Positions 33,742 through 44,600 of a stretch of 64,000 bases of DNA are shown one piece after another. The notes below the pieces were generated by a model, which was not told the DNA's origin, ran no database searches, and saw only the letters and a list, made by a program, of their open reading frames with translations. Position 1 is the first letter of the stretch; each line of letters begins with the position of its first letter. The translations under genes and the position numbers were made by a program. The stretch spans positions 42,353,034 to 42,417,033 of the forward strand of contig NC_133169.1 in assembly GCF_040802235.1 (NCBI RefSeq). Reading direction: 5' to 3'. Origin of the DNA: Manis javanica (taxonomy: Eukaryota; Chordata; Mammalia; Pholidota; Manidae).

Positions 33742-36700
33742 TCAGATGAGTGAAATCATTTGGTATTTTTCTTTCACCGCTTGGCTTGTTTCACTGAGCA
33801 TAATACTCTCCAGCTCCATCCATGTTGCTGCAAATGGTAGGATTTTTCCGCTTCTTATGGCTGAGTAGTATTCCATTGTGTATATGTACCACATCTTCTT
33901 TATCCATTTGTCTACCGATGGACACTTAGGTTGCTTCCAATTCTTGGCTATTGTAAATACTGCTGCGATAAATATAGGGGTGCATCTGTCTTCCTCAAAC
34001 TTGATTGCTGCGTTCTTAGGGTAAATTCCTAGGAGTAGAATTCCTGGGTCAAATGGTAGGTCTGTTTTGAGCATTTTGATGAACCTCCATACTGCTTTCC
34101 ACAATGGTTGAACTAATTTACATTCCCACCAGCAGCGTAGGAGGGTACCCCTTTCTCCACAGCCTCGCCCACATTTGTTGTTGTTTGTCTTTTGGATGGC
34201 AGCTATCTTTACTGGTGTGAGGTGATACCTCATTGTAGTTTTACTTTGCATTTCTCTGATAATTAGCGATGTGGAGCATCTTTTCATGTGTCTCTTGGCC
34301 ATCTGTATTTCTTTTTTAGAGAACTGTCTGTTCAGTTCCTCTGCCCATTTTTTAATTGGGTTATTTGTTTTTTGTTTGTTGAGGCGTGTGAGCTCTTTAT
34401 ATATTCGGGACGTCAAGCCTTTATCGGATCTGTCATTTTCAAATATATTCTCCTATACTGTAGGGTTCCTTTTTGTTCTATTGATGGTGTCTTTCACTGT
34501 ACAGAAGCTTTTCAGCTTAATGTAGTCCCACTTGCTCATTTTTGCTGTTGTTTTCCTTGCCCGGGGAGATATGTTCAAGAAGAGGTCACACATATTTATG
34601 TCTAAGAGGTTTTTGCCTATGTTTTTTTCCAAGAGTTTAATGGTTTCATGACTTACATTCAGGTCTTTGATCCATTTTGAGTTTACCTTTGTATATGGGG
34701 TGAGACAATGGTCCAGTTTCATTCTCCTACATGTAGCTGTCTAGTTTTGCCAGCACCATCTGTTGAAGAGACTGTCATTTCACCATTGAATGTCCATGGC
34801 TCCTTTATCAAATATTAATTGACCATATACGTTTGGATTAATTTCTGGAGTCTCTGATCTATTCCACTGGTCTGTGGCTCTGTTCCTGTGCCAGTACCAA
34901 GTTGTCTTGATTACTATGGCTTTGTAGTAGAGCTTGAAGTTGGGGAATGAGATCCCCCCTACTTTATTCTTCTTTTTCCGGATTACTTTGGCTATTCGGG
35001 GTCCTTGGTGTTTCCATATGGATTTTTGAATTATTTCTTCCAATTCATTGAAGAATGTTGCTGGTAATTTGAGAGGGATTGCATCAAATCTGTATATTGC
35101 TTTGGGCAGGAAGGCCATTTTGACGATATTAATTCTTCCTAGCCATGAGCATGGGATGAGTTTCCATTTATTAGTGTCCCCTTTAGTTTCTCTTAAGAGT
35201 GACTTGTAGTGTTCAGAATATAAGTCTTTCACTTCTTTGGTTAGGTTTATTCCTAGGTCTTTTTTTCTTTTTGATGCAATGGTGAATGGAATTATTTTCT
35301 GATTTCTCTTTCTCTTGATTCACTGTTAGTGTATAGGAAAGCTACATATTTCTCTGTGTTAATTTTGTATCCTGCAACTTTGCTGTATTCTGATATCAGT
35401 TCTAGTAGTTTTGGAGTGGAGTCTTTAGGGATTTTTATGTACAGTATCATATCATCTGCAAATAGTGACAGGTTAACTTCTTCTTTACCAATCTGGATTC
35501 CTTGTATTTCTTTGTTTTGTGTGATTGCTGTGGCTTGGACCTCCAGTACTATGTTAAATAACAGTGGGGAGAGTGGGCATCCCTGTCTTGTTCCGATCTC
35601 GGAGGAAATGCTTTCAGCTTCTCTCTGTTCAGTATAATGCTGTATGTGGGTTTATCATATATGGCCTTTATTATGTTGAGGTACTTGCCCTCTATTCCCA
35701 TTTTGCTAAGAGTTTTTATCATGAATGGATGTTGAATTTTGTCAAATGCTTTTTCAGCATCTATGAAGATGATCATGTGGTTTTTGTCTTTCTTTTTGTT
35801 GATGTGGTGGATGATGTTGATGGATTTTCGAGTGTTGTACCATCCTTGCATCCCTGAGATGAATCCACTTGGTCATGGTGTATGATCCTTTTGATATACT
35901 GTTGAATTCTGTTTGCTAATATTTTATTGAGTATTTTTGCATCTACATTCAGCAGGGATATTGGTCTGTAATTTTCTTTTTTGGTGGAGTCTTTGCCTGG
36001 TTTTGGTATAAGGGTGATGTTGCCTTCATAGAATGTGTTTGGAAGTATTCCCCCTTCTTCTATTTTTTGGAACACTTTAAGGAGAAAGGGTATTATGTCT
36101 TCTCTGTGTGTCTGATAAAATTCCGAGGTAAATCTGTCCGGCCCTGGGGTTTTGTTCTTGGGTAGTTTTTTGATTACCGTTTCAATTTCTTTGCTTGTAA
36201 TTGGTTTGTTTAACTTTTGTGTTTCTTCCTTGGTCAGTCTTGGGAGGTTGTATTTTTCTAGGAAGTTGTCCATTTCTTCTAGGTTTTCCAGCTTGTTGGT
36301 ATATAGGTTTTCATAGTAGTCTTTAATAATTCTTTGTATTTCTGTGGAGTCTGTCGTGATTTTTCCATTCTCATTTCTGATTATGTTGATTTGTGTTGAT
36401 TCTCTTTTTCTCTTAGTAAGTTTGGCTAGAGGCTTATCTATTTTGTTTATTTTCTCGAAGAACCAGCTCTTGGTTTTGTTGATTTTTGCTATTGTTTTAT
36501 TCTTCTCAATTTTGTCTATTTCTTCTCTGATCTTTATTATGCCCCTCCTTCTGCTGACTTTAGGCCTCATTTGTTCTTCTTTTACCAGTTTCGAAAATTG
36601 TGATGTTAGACTATTCATTTGGGATTGTTCTTCCTTCTTCAAGTGTGCCTGGATTGCTATATGCTTTCCTCTTAAGACTGCTTTCGCTGCATCCCACAGA

Positions 36701-37553
36701 AGTTGGGGCTTTGTGTTGTTGTTGTCATTTGTTTCTATATATTCCTTGATCCCTATTTTGATTTGTTCATTGATCCATTGATTATTTAGTAGCATGTTGT
36801 TAAGCCTCCATGTGTTTGTGAGCCTTTTTGTTTTCTTTGTAGAATTTATTTCTAGTTTTATATCTTTGTGGTCTGAAAAGTTGGTTGGTAGAATTTCAAT
36901 ATTTTGGAATTTACTGAGGCTCTTTTTGTGAGCTAGTATGTGGTCTATTCTGGAGAATGTTCCATGTGCACTTGAGAAGAATGTATATCCTGTTGCTTTT
37001 GGATGTAGAGTTCTATAGATGTCTAGTAGGTCTATCTGTTCTAGTGTGCTGTTCAGTGCCTCCGTGTCCTTAATTATTTTCTGCCCAGTGGATCTATCCT
37101 TTGGGGTGAGTGGTGTGTTTAAGTCTCCTAAAATGAATGCATTGCAGTCTATTTCCCTCTTTAGTTTTGTTAGTATTTGTTTCATGTATGCTGTACTCCT
37201 GTATTGGGTGCATATATATTTAGAATGGTTATATCCTCTTGTTGGACTGAGCCATTTATCATTATGTAGTGTCCTTCTTTATCTCTTGTTACTTTCTTTG
37301 TTTTGAAGTCTATTTTGTCTGATATTAGTACTGCAACCCCTGCTTTCTTCTCTATGTTGTTTGCCTGAAATATGTTTTTCCATCCCTTGACTTTTAGTCT
37401 GTGCTTGTCTTTGGGTTTAAGGTGAGTTTCTTGTAAGCAGCATATAGATGGGTCTTGCTATTTTATCCATTCTATTACTCTGTGTCTTTTGATTGGTGCA
37501 TTAAGTCCATTTACATTTAGGGTGAGTATTGAGAGATATGTACTTATTGCCAT
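33742..37553 (-). pseudogene. L1 ORF2 (endonuclease-reverse transcriptase), broken
   Basis: ORF2p nicks target DNA and reverse-transcribes the L1 RNA. The start is ATG at 37553-37551. The endonuclease has NVNGLNAP (catalytic Asn), QETH (catalytic Glu), LGDLNTPL (Asp) and SDHKDI (His). The reverse transcriptase shows [33 protein letters not shown] and the FADD active site at 35451-35462. The C-terminal Cys motif is present, but its His has become Arg (LLRCWWEC). Breaks are TAG at 37458-37460, frameshifts near 37190, 35860 and 35570, and stops near 34780 and 34453. Length of about 3.8 kb is normal for a full-length ORF2. It is not functional as read. Confidence 0.95.
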
Positions 37554-37748
37554 TGCAGGCTTTAGATTCGTGGTTACCAAAGGTTCAAGGTTAGCTTCTT
37601 TAGTATCTTACTGCCTAACTTAGCTCGCTTATTGAGCTGTTATATACACTGTCTGGAGATTCTTTTCTTCTCTCCCTTCTTATTCCTCCTCCTCCATTCT
37701 TCATATGTTGTGTGTTTTGTTCTGTGCTCTTTTTAGGAGTGCTCCCAT

Positions 37749-38639
37749 CTAGAGCAGTCCCTGTAGGATGCCCTGTAGAGGTGGTTTGTGGGAAGCAAAT
37801 TCCCTCAGCTTTTTCTTGTCTGGGAATTGTTTAATCCCTCCATCATATTTAAATGATAGTCGTGCTGGATACAGTATCCTTGGTTCAAGGCCCTTCTGTT
37901 TCATTGCATTAAATATATCATGCCATTCTCTTCTGGCCTGTAGGGTTTCTGTCAAGAGGTCTGATGTTAGCCTGATTAGTTTTCCTTTATAGGTGACCTT
38001 TTTCTCTCTAGCTGCCTTTAAAACTCTTTCCTTGTCCTTTCTCCTTGCCATTTTAAGTGTTATGTGTCTTGGTGTTGACCTCCTTGGATCCCCTCTGTTG
38101 GGGGTTCTGTGTAATTCCATGGTCGGTTCGATTATTTCATCCCCCAGTTTGGGGAAGTTTTCAGCAATTATTTCTTCAAAGAGACTTTCTATCCCTTTTC
38201 CTCTTTCTTCTTCTTCTGTTACCCCTATAATACGAATATTATTCCTTTTGGATTGGTCACATAGTTCTCTTAGTGTTGTTTAATTCCTGAAGATCCTTTT
38301 ATCTCTCTCTATGTCAGCTTCTATATGTTCCTGTTCTCTGGATTCTATTCCTTCAATGGCCTCTTGCATCTTATCCATTCTGCTTATAAATCCTTCCAGG
38401 GATTGTTTCACTTCTGTGATCTCCTTCCTGACATCTGTGATCTCCCTCCAGACTTCATCCCATTGCTCTTGCATTTTTCTCTGCATCTCATCCCATTGCT
38501 CTTGCATTTTTCTCTACATCTCTTTCAGCATGTTCATGATTTTTATTTTGAATTCTTTTTCAGGAGGACTGGTTAGGTCTGTCTCCTTCTCAGGTGTTGT
38601 CTCTGTGATCTTTGTCTGCCTGTAGTTTTGCCTTTTCAT
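37749..38639 (-). pseudogene. L1 ORF1 (RNA-binding chaperone), broken
   Basis: ORF1p is the trimeric nucleic-acid chaperone of L1. The start is ATG at 38639-38637. An N-terminal coiled coil follows, with heptads including a doubled MQEQWDE stretch. The RNA-recognition part reads NNIRIIGVTEEE, and the C-terminal domain includes MARRKDKERVLKAAREKK and ends KPPLQGILQGLL before the stop at 37749. Two nonsense codons break it: TAG at 38514-38516 and TAA at about 38280-38282. Everything else stays in one frame over 297 codons. ORF2 starts 195 bp downstream, the normal L1 arrangement. Confidence 0.93.
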
Positions 38640-38984
38640 GGTGATAGAGATAGTTTTCAGAGCTGGTATGAGTGACCGCTGGAAGAGCTTCCCTTCTTGT
38701 TGGTTTGTAGCCTTCCTCTCCTGGGAGAATAGTGACCTCTAGTGGCTTATGCTTGTCAGCTGTGCACGGACAGGGCTTCTGCTACCTTCCCGTTTGCTAT
38801 GGAGTTTATCTCCTCTGTTGCTGTGGGCGTGGCCTGGCTGTGGCTGCTCCTCCAAAATGTTGGAGCCCCGTTGGAGGGGGAGCAGCTGGGAGGCTATTTA
38901 TCTCTGTAAGGGGCCTCTGTGCTCCCTGTTACCCTGGGGGTTAGAGTGCCCAGAGATCCCCAGATTCCCTGCCTCTTGTTTAAG

Positions 38985-40130
38985 TGTCCTGTCCTGCCCC
39001 TTTAAGACTTCCAAAAAGCACCCTGCAAACCAAAACAACAACAGCAACTGTTGGGTCCCTGTCCCTTTAAGGCTTCCAAAAAGCACTCGCCAAAAAGAGG
39101 AAAATGAAAGAGGAAACAGAAAAAGAAAAAAAAAAAAGGGAAAAAACACGCGATTTTTTTTGTCCTCAGGCGCCAGTCCCAGGCACCTGCTCACTGGTCC
39201 TGCTGCCCTGCCTCCCTAGCACCAGGGTCCCTGTCCCTTCAAGGCTTCCAAAGAGAACCTGCCAAAAAAAAAAGAAAAAAAAAAGGGAAAAATGTGAGAT
39301 ATTGTTTGTCCTCAGGCGCCGGCACCCGCCCACCGGTCCTGCCGCCCTGCCTCCCTAGCACTGGGGTCCCCATCCCTCCAAGGCCTCCAAAAAACACTTG
39401 CCAAAAAAAAGGGAAAAACGCGCGACCGTCTCCGTCCCCAGGCGCCGGTCCCAGGCACCTGCTCACCGGCCCAGCCACCCTGCCACCCTGCCTCCCTGGC
39501 ACTGGGGTCCCTGTCCCCATAAGGCCTCCAAAAAGCACTTGCCAAAAAGGAAAAAAAAATGGGATAAATGCGTGATTTTCTTTGTCCTCAGGTGCGGGTC
39601 CCAGGCACCCACCCACCAGTCTTGCTGCCCTGCCTCCCTGGTATTGGGGTCCCCGTGCCTCCAAGGCTTCCAAAAGCACTCGCCAAAAAAAAAAGAAAAA
39701 GGGAGAAACACGTGATTTTCTTTGTCCTCATGCGCCGGCCCCAGGCCCCCGCCCACTGGTCCCACCACCCTGCCTCCCTAGTATTGGGAAAAATGCACAA
39801 TTTTCTTTGTCCCCAGGCACCGGTCTCAGGCACCTGCTCACCAGTCTTGCTGCCCTGTTTCGCTGGTATTGGGGTCCCTGTCCCTTTAAGGCTTCCAAAA
39901 AGCACTCGCCAAAAAGAGGAAAATAAAAAGGGCAAAAACGCACGAATTCCTCCGTCCTCAAGCGCTGGTCTCAGGCACCCGCCCTCCGGTCCTGCAGGGA
40001 AAAACGCGTGATATTCTTTGTCCTCAGGCGCCAGTCCCAGGCACCCGCTCACTGGTCCTGCTGCCCTGCCTCCCTAGCACTGGGGTCCCTGTCCCTTTAA
40101 GGCTTCCAAAATCACTCGCTAAAAAAAACA
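38985..40130 (-). repeat. L1 5' UTR tandem monomers
   Basis: About eight imperfect units of about 140 bp. Each has a 'gtccctgtccctttaaggcttccaa' core, an A-rich patch (GCCAAAAA...), a CGCG-containing segment, 'tttgtcctcaggcgcc' and a C-rich end. Unit starts fall near 39053, 39226, 39363, 39505, 39647, 39783, 39870 and 40083; the unit from 39783 is shortened. Long open frames on both strands here come from the repeats and are not genes. Tandem promoter monomers are best known in mouse L1 families. Confidence 0.88.
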
Positions 40131-40370
40131 TACCAATCTGGTTTCTTTCCACCCGCCGGGAGCCGGGGAGAGGGGCGCTCGGGTCCCGCTGGGCCGGGGC
40201 TTGTATCTTACCCCCTTTGCGAGGCGCTGGGTTCTTGCAGGTATGGATGTGGTCTGGATATTGTCCTGTGTCCTCTGGTCTCTATTTTAGGAAGAGTTTT
40301 CTTTGTTATATTTTCATAGATCTATGTGTTTTTGGGAGGAGATTTCCACTGCTCTACTCACGCCGCCATC
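40130..40370 (-). promoter_or_regulatory. L1 5' end with YY1-like site
   Basis: On the minus strand the element starts GATGGCGGCGTGAG, a good match to the YY1 consensus (AAGATGGCGGC). In human L1, YY1 at the very start sets the transcription start. The sequence continues about 240 bp before the monomer array and includes a CpG-rich part at about 40150-40200. This suggests the insertion is truly full length. Function in this species is an inference. Confidence 0.7.
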
Positions 40371-40386
40371 CAGTTCTCTACATCTT
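40371..40386. repeat. Target site duplication of the full-length L1, right copy
   Basis: Exact match to 31379-31394. Immediately to its left is the 5' end of the L1. Confidence 0.93.
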
Positions 40387-43187
40387 AATACAGCATTTTT
40401 CTGAAAATATGTTAGTAAATTTATGAAATTTTAAAACATACTTTTTATTATAAGAAAAATTAGTATCTTGAGACATTAATTATTAACTCATATATGAAAT
40501 GCTCATTTTCCATTGAACCCACACTTACCAATGTGACTCTTGGTTTTACAGGGATTTTTAGAAATAAGTCAAAACATTCTCATAAATACATAAGCTAGTT
40601 CTATATCAGGTTATATTATCAATATGCATCATTTCAAACAATATATTTCCCGAAATTTTGTACTTTGTTTGTATTTTAATAAATATGTCATCTTGGCATA
40701 TAATATGCAGAGTATGTTCATTTGGGAAGAAAACTTGTGCTCATATTAAAAATACTTTTCTTTTGAAGAAAAAATTATGAAATATTAGGGTTTACATCTC
40801 ATTAGAAGTTAGGGTGATAATTTTCTTGATAATTGCAGTTCTATAACCCCTCTTATTAACCCGAGATTGATAGCACATATATTAAAGAATCAGAGAGATT
40901 CTTGTGAAGAGCAATCACTCACCTTTCTCTGTGAGATTAATTGTGTAAATGTAAGCATATGAGTATATGGAGAATACATGTTGAAATCAGCTTCTTTTTC
41001 TTTTTCTTTTTCAAAAACAGTCCAACATAATGAGAATCAGAGCAAGGGATATATGGGGTCTCTTGGAAATAAACCAGAAAAGAAGATTTTGTATTATTTA
41101 TATAACTTACCCTTTTGTCAAGTCTAAATGGAACATATATGAAGCTTTTTTCTTTAGCAAATAGTTACTTCAAGGATCTGCTATTTAGAGATAAAAGAAT
41201 TAGTTAATCAAGCAAAAATAATCAGTGATAAATCTTGGATCATATGATGACTATTTTATAATTACTTTGTCAATAGAAAAGATAATTACATTTTTAATTT
41301 CTTTAAAAAATGTTTTTATTGAAGCTATATTTCTAAAGAAGTTCATATTCTTCATTTTAAGTCAGTGGATTGATTGCTAATAATCTAAAGTAATCAGTAT
41401 GTATTTCTTTTATCTATTTATTACAAATTTAATATCTCTATCTGCTTTATAATATCTTTCCTGTCTTTTAGGTCTCATAGACTAATTTTCTAGGAAACAT
41501 ACATTCAGATCTATGGGTCAGATTATTTATTTGACAGTAGATCTTCACATACAGAGATTTTTGGGTACATACCTTTGTGGACATGCACAATACTTAGGGC
41601 TGGAATTAAACAGTTTCAGGCATTAATTCACACACACAATCTATAAGATTTTAAATTCTTCCCTTTGTCTTACCCATTCAATAGTCCATTTTCACTATTT
41701 CTCAAATGTATACATTTTTATACCATGTTAACATCTTTATAAACTCCTACTTACTTTGCTTAAAAAGTACAATTCAGAAATTAACATACACTTTATTGCT
41801 TTTTTAGTTTGAGTACTCATTACCAATTAAAAAAACAAAAAAAGAAAGTAGTAGTCTAGCCAAGAAAAAGAAGCATTAAAAGTAAACCTGAAATCTCATG
41901 CCTGTATACTGTGAATATTGTAATTTATTCTATAGTTCATGTTATAGCCACTTTTCTCTTGCGGGTAAAAACAATTAAGGACTCTAGAGAGAATAATCTT
42001 GTCTTCTTCATACATATAAATTGCTACCAAATTAATAATAGGTAATTTTTAATAAAAATAGGCAATTATTTTATATTAAATCAAACTAATGCAAAATTTA
42101 AAAAGTTAAATTATAGAAGAGAGGAAATTTTGTAATTATTAATTGTATAGGGAAAGATTAAACAAAAAATGTTCAATAACTGAGTTTCAAGACAAAAGTG
42201 AACAGTAAAACAATGTTACCATTTTGAATACACCATACATTTGTAAAAGTTTGCATTTTTCATGCTAGACAAGTTAGTTTTAGCACAATATGCATTATTG
42301 CACATATCTGAGCTGTCAGGACTGCCTAAATGGGAAGTCATTTTGCTACCACATGTCAGGCTCTGATTGAGAGCAATTTCAGACTTATGTTCCACTATCT
42401 GTGCTAAATTGTTCTCTCGAGGAATAATGGAATACTGAAAAACTAAATTAGATCTATGAATTAAAAAAAAATTAGGTCTGTGTAGATCAAACAATGAATG
42501 TCTATTTAGTGAGTTCGGGTGAAAGGTATATAGAAGTTCATTATACCATTCCAATTTTATTTGCAGTTGTGTAAATGTTCAAGGTAAAATATTAGGAAAA
42601 TATTAAACACAAACATGGAAAGGACAATGAGGAAAATGGGTTTCACAATGCAGTCACATCACTACACTCCTATTCAAACTCCCTGTGATTAGGAAACTCT
42701 TAGTTTTACCCTACATTTTCATTCAAAACATTTCATTTCCATTTATCTAAAAAAATCAGCTATATGGGAACCTATGTTAGTTATTTTCCACTTTTTAAAG
42801 TTCTTTACTGACCCATTCAATTTGTAATCTCTTTTTAGAGATTTACATTTAATCTCTAAATGGTTTCCATTGAACTTTATGAAATAGATTTTAACATCAA
42901 TTTTTTAATGGTAGCTTTTAGGCCCTTGAACAACAGAAGTAGATAACCTGTTATAATCAGAAGATGCCCATATTAATTCCTTCATCCTCTCAAATCCACT
43001 TTTCCTCTCCTCTGTTATAATTTGCTTGATTATTGCATTACTTGAAAGTCATAATATCAGTGAATCAAAGAATACCCTTCACAAATGTTGCTTAAACAGC
43101 ATATGAATATAATCAGTAGTTTTTTAGTATCTTGCTGTGTTGACGGATAATAAGTACACTAGTTGGGTGAGGACTTTTTAATGTATA
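40387..43187. repeat. Block A, right of the L1 insertion
   Basis: AT-rich non-coding sequence, collinear with 48344-50455 (B) and 60372-63200 (C). Good anchors are 40980-41170, 41460-41560 and 42200-42440. No gene was recognised. The last bases (about 43150-43187) begin an L1 3' end in sense that resumes after the LTR insertion at 43842. Confidence 0.85.
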
Positions 43188-43836
43188 TGTGGGTAAAATT
43201 GCAATACTTCCAGAATCTCTCACCTGGCTTTAGTGCATTGCCATACAATAGGTGTTTCCAAGGGGTCCATCTCTGTATCAATAGGTAATTACAGGGGCAA
43301 GTAAGGGCTTACCTGCACCAGAAAGGTTGGATGGGAACCTCTTCTTCCGCAGTTGGGTCTCTACAAGGGGAAGCAGAAGTGGACTGCTTGTAAGAAATAA
43401 ATGGGTTTTTCCCACTTTATTTCTCCCTCTGATTGATTTCGGTTTTGTGGGGAGCAGGCTGATGCCCCTTCCCCCGCTTGCTGATGTGGCAGGAATGGAG
43501 AACAAAGAACATCCTGTTTACGCATTCCATGAGAAACTGAAGGAGCCCTGCTGTGCCTACCTTTGCCCGGCTACCGCTGACGTCAATACTGTGCTTGGTT
43601 GTCTATTGGATAATGCTATTTCCTGGAATAGTGCGCCTTCTTTGCTGTATAAATACTCTGGACTCTAATAAAGCTTTGCTGCCGATGTGCAGGAGCATCA
43701 GCCTTCCCAGTTCTTTCTGTCTGTCTTTGTTTTCTTCGCCTCCCTTCAGCACTTAAGGATCTGCTCAACTCGGCTCAGCTGAACTGCGTCACGGTTTTAA
43801 AGGTATTTTGCACTGGGATTTTCCCCCAGAGTTACA
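43188..43836 (+). repeat. Solo LTR with 5-bp target duplication, split by a second LTR
   Basis: The element begins TGTGGGTAAAATTGC and ends AGAGTTACA. GTATA flanks it at 43183-43187 and 43837-43841. Removing the nested LTR and its duplication leaves about 297 bp. AATAAA is at about 43396-43401. Block C at about 63190-63230 is the empty site. A second copy of the same family, in the opposite orientation, lies at 52629-52954. Confidence 0.88.
43446..43791 (+). repeat. Nested solo LTR with 6-bp target duplication
   Basis: This 346-bp LTR begins TGTGGGGAGCAGG and ends CTGCGTCA, with CGGTTT duplicated at 43440-43445 and 43792-43797. TATAAATA is at 43648-43655 and AATAAA at 43667-43672, so U3-R-U5 order is complete. 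A 6-bp duplication suits a class II (ERV-K-like) integrase. It is inserted in an older LTR, so it is the youngest element at this spot. Confidence 0.93.
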
Positions 43837-43842
43837 GTATAT

Positions 43843-44600
43843 AATTGTCAAACTGTTATGTTGTATACTTGAAACTAATGCAATATTTTATATCAGCCAA
43901 ACTTCAATTCAAAATATATCAAAAAATCTTGCTTAACCGAAATTAAAGGTATTTTTTTCCACACTAAAGAAATGGGTCAAATGCCATCAGAAAACATTAC
44001 CATGCACGTGGGGTTCTCTTCAGCATTCTTAAGCACATGAATATCACTTTCCAGAATCAAAGCAAGCATGACATCTCCATCCATCCATGCACCCATCAGC
44101 TGTAGCTCCAGAAATTTGCCCTCAGTGGACTGCAGCCCCAGTCACTGTGTCAGGGTCCAGGAACCTAGTAAGCGTAAGTGCATGTGAGCTGAGCTCAGCC
44201 CCTTGGAAAGATATTTCATGAAAGCAGTTCTAAAATCATCCAAATGCACTATATTTCAAGGGGTTGGGTTATCTGAGCACCCTTAGATGGCAGGGATTCC
44301 TAAACATATTGTTTATATTTGAGACAGATCTTTGTAAAGCAACCAGCAGTGTCAAGGACTGTGTACATTCCAAGTTCTTATAGTTAAATATATTTATTAT
44401 ATATATCCTTAAATTGTGTATATCTATACCCTGGTGGAAGTATTAGTGCAACTATCAGGCTTACATAACACATTATAATGTCCTTTGGTTTGACTTTTCA
44501 TTTGGTATTTTCATAAATTAAGAACTAATACTTATTCTCTTTTTAACAATGAGTGTACGGATGGAGAGATAAAACTCCCTATGCAAACATCATCAACAAG
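43843..44600. repeat. Block A, terminal part
   Basis: This starts with the rest of an L1 3' end in sense ('gttgtatacttgaaactaatg', to about 43930). It continues collinear with 63220-63940 of copy C, including a GC-richer patch at 44080-44190. No gene seen. Confidence 0.82.

Larger units (their letters stand above)
31395..40370 (-). mobile_element. Full-length LINE-1 with extended 3' tail
   Basis: This insertion is just under 9 kb and flanked by a perfect 16-bp duplication. On the minus strand the order is 5' end (40370), a 5' UTR with tandem monomers, ORF1, ORF2, 3' UTR, poly(A) and then three extra segments each ended by poly(A). Corresponding sites in blocks B (about 48330) and C (about 60358) are empty, so it inserted after the duplication. 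Few ORF lesions, the exact target duplication and preserved poly(A) tracts all point to a young element. It is no longer coding-competent. Confidence 0.95.
27140..44600. repeat. Duplicated OR block, copy A
   Basis: This direct repeat is homologous to copy C (about 56130-63940) along its length and to copy B (46525-50455) in the middle. Collinear anchors are the OR pseudogene (27907-28823 and 56859-57795), a TTCC/TCTG tract (about 30680-30730, 47620-47680, 59630-59690), and the sequence around 31380/40387, 48330 and 60358. The last part, 43843-44600, matches 63220-63940. Copy A is longer only because it gained an L1 (31395-40370) and nested LTRs (43188-43836). Confidence 0.9.

Noticed and set aside
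38730-40052. Many overlapping open frames of 70-156 codons on both strands
   Set aside because: They are read through the repeated, C-rich L1 5' UTR monomers. The repeated peptides mirror the DNA repeats and appear on both strands.
38985-40130. Regularly spaced repeats considered as a CRISPR-like array
   Set aside because: Units are 140 bp, imperfect, contiguous and without spacers, and lie exactly where an L1 5' UTR should be.
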